From the NCBI GenBank assembly GCA_009775375.1, contig VSPO01000073.1, forward strand, positions 1 to 16,513: a DNA stretch of 16,513 nt, read 5' to 3'. The translations under genes were made by a program, and so were the position numbers. The notes under the pieces are model-generated. The model did not search any database, had not been told where the DNA came from, and worked only from the letters and a program-made list of their open reading frames with translations. The stretch's first letter is position 1. Each line of letters starts with the position of its first letter. Positions 13,138-16,513 of the stretch are shown here, piece by piece. The stretch is from Muribaculaceae bacterium (GTDB lineage Bacteria; Bacteroidota; Bacteroidia; Bacteroidales; Muribaculaceae).

Positions 13138-16100
13138 TTAAAGAGTGATGTTAAGACCAAATGAATAGGTTCTTGATAGAGGATAGCAGCATCCGCCCTT
13201 GCCAGAGCCGACAGTCTCGGGGTCGAAGAGAGAGGAGAGCTTCGTGCCGGTCCAGAGGTTCTCGCCAGAGAAATAGATGCGGATGAGCTGGAAGCCGATC
13301 TTGCTAACGATATTCTTCGGGAGCGAATAGCCCACCTGAAGGTTCTTCAGACGGATATAAGAAGCGTCCTGGATGTAGCGGCTCTGAGCCTGCTGGTTTT
13401 TCCACGCCTCGCTGAACACCGGACGCGGATAGTAGGCATCGGGATTCGGCTGAGCATGACCGCTCTTCACCGACCAAGAGTTTTCATCACGGAAATAGTC
13501 TTCGTGCTGCTTAAGCCCCTGCGACCACCAAATGTCGTTGGTGACACCCCAGAAGTAACCGCTGCCCTGCCAGTAGTCGCGTTTTGCGACGCCCTGGAAA
13601 TATACCCTTAGGTCAAAGCCTTTATATTCTCCGTGAAGATCAAGAGAGAAGAGCCAGCGCGGAGTGGAGTTGCCGAGAAGCTTCACGTCGCCATGGTCGT
13701 TGAGAGTATTGGCTCCATTGTTGACAACACCATTGCCGTCGAGATCCTTGTACATGATATCACCGGCCTTCCAGTTGTCGCCGAAGCTCGGCATGTTGTT
13801 CTTGAGGTGCGCGTCCATCTCAGCCTGAGTCTTGGCTATACCGACAGTCTCGTAGCCCCAGATTTCCCCGGGATGGCGACCCTGGATATAACGTTTTGGA
13901 TCGTTTGGATTATTCTCAGGGAGTGTATTCGAGGGATTGTTGGGGTAGCGGGTGACTGTGGAGAATGCATCTGAAAGCACGAAACGTGCGCCGTAGCTGA
14001 GTCCCCATGAAGTCTGGTCGTTCCAGGAGATTTCGAAGTCCCAGCCATTGGTGCGCATATCGCAGTTGTTGGTCTTGGGCACTCCTGTACCGAGGGTTGC
14101 GGGAAGCTCAGGAGCCGGGCCCACCATATTCTTCGTGTTGCGGATGAAGTAGTCCATGCTACCACGCAGACGATTGTTGAGAAACGCGAAGTCAAGACCG
14201 AAGTTCCAGTTGTAGACCTTCTCCCACGTAAGCGATTCAGAAACGAGTGCTGGGAAGCCGGCGGTATTGGGTCTTACTCCGTTCTGTATCCACCAACCGT
14301 CAGACATGCCAAGACCGATTACTCGGTAGGTCTGATACCAGTTGTTGGTGTTCTGGTTGCCGAGCATACCCCAGGAAGCACGGAGCTTGAACTGGTTCAT
14401 GACAGTGGAGTAATCTTCCCAGAATTTCTCATTGGCGATGTTCCAGCCTGCGGAGAATGAAGGGAGCCAGATCCAGCGGCGGTCGCTGCGGAAGCGGGAT
14501 GTGCCGTCGTAGCGGAGGTTGGCCTCAAGAAGGTAGCGGCTGTCGTAGTTATAGTTGATACGACCGAAGAAACCGGCTGTGTCCCATTGGAATTTTCCTC
14601 CGTTGACTGCGGGAGTAATGGGTTTTCCGTTGACATCAAGACCACTTGTAAGGTCGGTCACAGGGAGTCCGGGAACGAGAATTCCGTCACGCTGATGCCC
14701 GAACTTGAGCTGCTTCATGTTTTCCGTTTGGAAACCGAGCATGACATGGAAGTCGTTTTTCTCTGCTATTGTGAAGTCGTAGTTAGAGAAAAGGTTGATG
14801 TTGAAGAAGTTTTCCCTCTTATATTCCTCATGCACGTTGCTCGACTGACGATAGAGGTATGGGTCACCGTTCACCTTGTGGTTGTAGAGCTGCTGAGCAT
14901 CCCAGTGGCGAGTCTCGGAAAGCACGTTGTAGTTGAGTTCGGCGTGGATATCCCAACCCTGCAACGGATTGAAAACGAGTTCGAGTTGATGGGTGTTGCG
15001 GTCGGTCTGGAATGTGTCGTCGCCACCTTCTGCAAGTCCGAGAGCAGGAGTTGGAGCGTCGTATAGATATCCATTGTTGTCATACAAAGGAATCATAGGC
15101 CAACCCTGACGTCCGAGGTTGTCATAGAGGCCGTCGGTCAGACTTGAAGGACGGATGTAGTCCTGACGGTTCCAGCGTCCGTTATATCCCAGTTTCATCC
15201 AGGGGAAGAGCTGAGCCGAGAAACGCCCGTTGATGTTGTATTTCTTCATGCTGTTCTCTCCAAAACGCATATTGCCGTCGTGGTTGGAGAAGTTGGCAGA
15301 GAAATAATAAGTGATTTTGTCAGAACCGCCTGAAACTGAAAGGTTGTGTTCCTGAGAGAATGTTGTTTTCTTGAAAATTTCGCCATACCAATCGGTGTTG
15401 CCGTAGGCAGCATCCGGATCATATGGATTCTTCCAGTAACCGTTGCCTGCATCTACAAGACCCTCGGTCAGCTGGCCCGACTGATATTTTAGAATCTTGT
15501 CGATCTGATCGTCAGAGAAATATTGAGATCCCTGGGGGCTGCTGTAACGTGCATCGTTGAAATATTGGGCAAACTTATAGGAGTCCATTGTCTGGGAAAG
15601 ATTCATCAGGCTCGACCAGCGGAATGAGTTCTGATAGCTGATGACGGGTTTGCCGCTCGCTCCCTTTTTCGTGGTGATAAGGATAACGCCGAACGGTGCG
15701 CGGCTACCATATATAGAAGCGGCGGCTGCGTCCTTCAGCACTGACACGCTTGCCACGTCCTGGGGGTTGAGGGTGTTGATATCCCCCTCCATGCCGTCGA
15801 TCAAGACGAGCGGGGCTCCGCTTGAGCCGTCGCCGATCGTACCGTTGCCACGGATGTTGATCGAGGGATTCTCGGCAAGGTTGCCGGAGCCCTGGTTGAT
15901 CTGAAGACCGGGGACAACGCCCTGCAGGGCATTAGCCACGTTGTTGAGAGGACGGTCTTCAAGAAGGCCTACGTCAGCAGTGCTGACGGCGCCGGTCAGG
16001 TTGACGCGCTTCTGCGTGCCGAAACCCACGACTACCACTTCGTTCAAGACGTTGTCTTTCTGCGTCATGTCGATGGTCATATTAGGCTCCGCCCTCACCT

Positions 16101-16395
16101 CTTTAGGCTCGTAGCCTACATAGGAGACCATGAGCATGGCTCCGGCGGGCACCTTAAGGGTGAAGTTGCCATCGATGTCGGTCGACGTTCCGTTGGTGGG
16201 GTTGCCTTTCTGGGCGACCGTAGCTCCGATCAGAGGACCTTCAGCGTCCTTGACCACACCTTTCACCGTGATTGTCTGTTCAGCTTGGGCTGCCATGCTT
16301 CCGGCTGCGCCGGCCGCGCTGATCTCTGCCGGCAAAGCCGACGCGAGTCCCATGCTCAACAAGACGCACATGATTGCTTTCTTGTCGTTGTGCAT
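13138..16395 (-). CDS. SusC/RagA-family TonB-dependent outer-membrane transporter
   Basis: A TonB-dependent porin that imports oligosaccharides into the periplasm together with its SusD partner. After a signal peptide (about 1-39, ...AAQA) comes a carboxypeptidase-regulatory-like domain (about 41-111, with VKGVVKDAEGPLIGATV and the SYVGYEPKEV end). The TonB box region NEVVVVGFGTQKR is at 118-130, the plug domain at about 131-245 with IRGNGTIGDG, LVLIDGMEGD and the family signature SIYGSRAPFGVILITTKKG (227-245). The rest is a 22-strand barrel ending in RTYSFGLNITL with the usual aromatic-rich last strand. At 1085 aa it is of normal length and has no N-terminal STN domain, so it is not of the FecA-like signalling type. 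The signature here has APFG where AANG is more common. ATG at 16395 is the natural start. Confidence 0.96.
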   Translation of the reverse strand: MHNDKKAIMCVLLSMGLASALPAEISAAGAAGSMAAQAEQTITVKGVVKDAEGPLIGATVAQKGNPTNGTSTDIDGNFTLKVPAGAMLMVSYVGYEPKEVRAEPNMTIDMTQKDNVLNEVVVVGFGTQKRVNLTGAVSTADVGLLEDRPLNNVANALQGVVPGLQINQGSGNLAENPSINIRGNGTIGDGSSGAPLVLIDGMEGDINTLNPQDVASVSVLKDAAAASIYGSRAPFGVILITTKKGASGKPVISYQNSFRWSSLMNLSQTMDSYKFAQYFNDARYSSPQGSQYFSDDQIDKILKYQSGQLTEGLVDAGNGYWKNPYDPDAAYGNTDWYGEIFKKTTFSQEHNLSVSGGSDKITYYFSANFSNHDGNMRFGENSMKKYNINGRFSAQLFPWMKLGYNGRWNRQDYIRPSSLTDGLYDNLGRQGWPMIPLYDNNGYLYDAPTPALGLAEGGDDTFQTDRNTHQLELVFNPLQGWDIHAELNYNVLSETRHWDAQQLYNHKVNGDPYLYRQSSNVHEEYKRENFFNINLFSNYDFTIAEKNDFHVMLGFQTENMKQLKFGHQRDGILVPGLPVTDLTSGLDVNGKPITPAVNGGKFQWDTAGFFGRINYNYDSRYLLEANLRYDGTSRFRSDRRWIWLPSFSAGWNIANEKFWEDYSTVMNQFKLRASWGMLGNQNTNNWYQTYRVIGLGMSDGWWIQNGVRPNTAGFPALVSESLTWEKVYNWNFGLDFAFLNNRLRGSMDYFIRNTKNMVGPAPELPATLGTGVPKTNNCDMRTNGWDFEISWNDQTSWGLSYGARFVLSDAFSTVTRYPNNPSNTLPENNPNDPKRYIQGRHPGEIWGYETVGIAKTQAEMDAHLKNNMPSFGDNWKAGDIMYKDLDGNGVVNNGANTLNDHGDVKLLGNSTPRWLFSLDLHGEYKGFDLRVYFQGVAKRDYWQGSGYFWGVTNDIWWSQGLKQHEDYFRDENSWSVKSGHAQPNPDAYYPRPVFSEAWKNQQAQSRYIQDASYIRLKNLQVGYSLPKNIVSKIGFQLIRIYFSGENLWTGTKLSSLFDPETVGSGKGGCCYPLSRTYSFGLNITL

Positions 16396-16513
16396 AAATC
16401 GAGTTTTATTAGGTTGAAAAACTTTTTTCGGTATTTTGAGTTTTTGTTTCTGCTTTTGATGAATTTTTATTGATTGGAAAACTTTAGGGAACCACTTGAG
16501 ACGATGCTCTCAC
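16396..16513 (-). other. susC upstream region, cut by the window edge
   Basis: The 118 bases before susC are A-rich on the minus strand, as usual for Bacteroidetes leaders. I see no TAnnTTTG box with a TTG partner; the nearest string, TAAAGTTT, does not fit. The promoter and any regulator gene probably lie beyond the right edge. Confidence 0.4.

Overview
The window reads as a polysaccharide utilization locus (PUL) from a member of the Bacteroidales. The evidence is an adjacent SusC/SusD pair, a lipoprotein glycoside hydrolase, promoters of the Bacteroidetes type (TTG, 19-20 bp, TAnnTTTG), absence of Shine-Dalgarno-like sites before the genes, and a gingipain-type secretion tail on one enzyme. 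The fairly GC-rich coding sequence and the style of that tail suggest a gut Muribaculaceae-like organism, but this is inference and not a species call.

Left part, plus strand (350-5258): a FucP-type sugar/H+ symporter, a PfkB-family sugar kinase overlapping it by four bases, and, 74 bases further on, a 908-residue secreted multidomain protein. That protein has an N-terminal clan GH-A-like barrel, a ricin-type beta-trefoil, an FN3, a LamG and a T9SS-like C-terminal tail. A long hairpin with a T-tract on the minus strand separates this group from the convergent genes.

Right part, minus strand (16395 down to 5342): susC-like and susD-like genes, an intrinsic terminator, a self-contained toxin-antitoxin pair (MqsR-like toxin, then an MqsA-type HTH fused to a SocA/Panacea domain), a promoter with a long structured leader, and finally GH30 and GH115 genes overlapping by one base. 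The toxin-antitoxin pair sits between the transporter genes and the enzyme genes of the PUL and looks more AT-rich, as expected for an acquired cassette.

Inferred job: SusC/SusD import oligosaccharides across the outer membrane. GH30 (a surface or periplasmic lipoprotein) and GH115 (alpha-glucuronidase) would cut a glucuronate-decorated glycan. Side chains of type II arabinogalactan (beta-1,6-galactan carrying glucuronate) are my first choice, glucuronoxylan the second. The 908-residue protein would bind and probably cut a related glycan outside the cell. The symporter and kinase would take up and phosphorylate a released monosaccharide. No SusE/SGBP-type gene and no HTCS, SARP or sigma/anti-sigma regulator is inside the window. 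The right edge cuts the susC upstream region and the left edge cuts a possible divergent gene.
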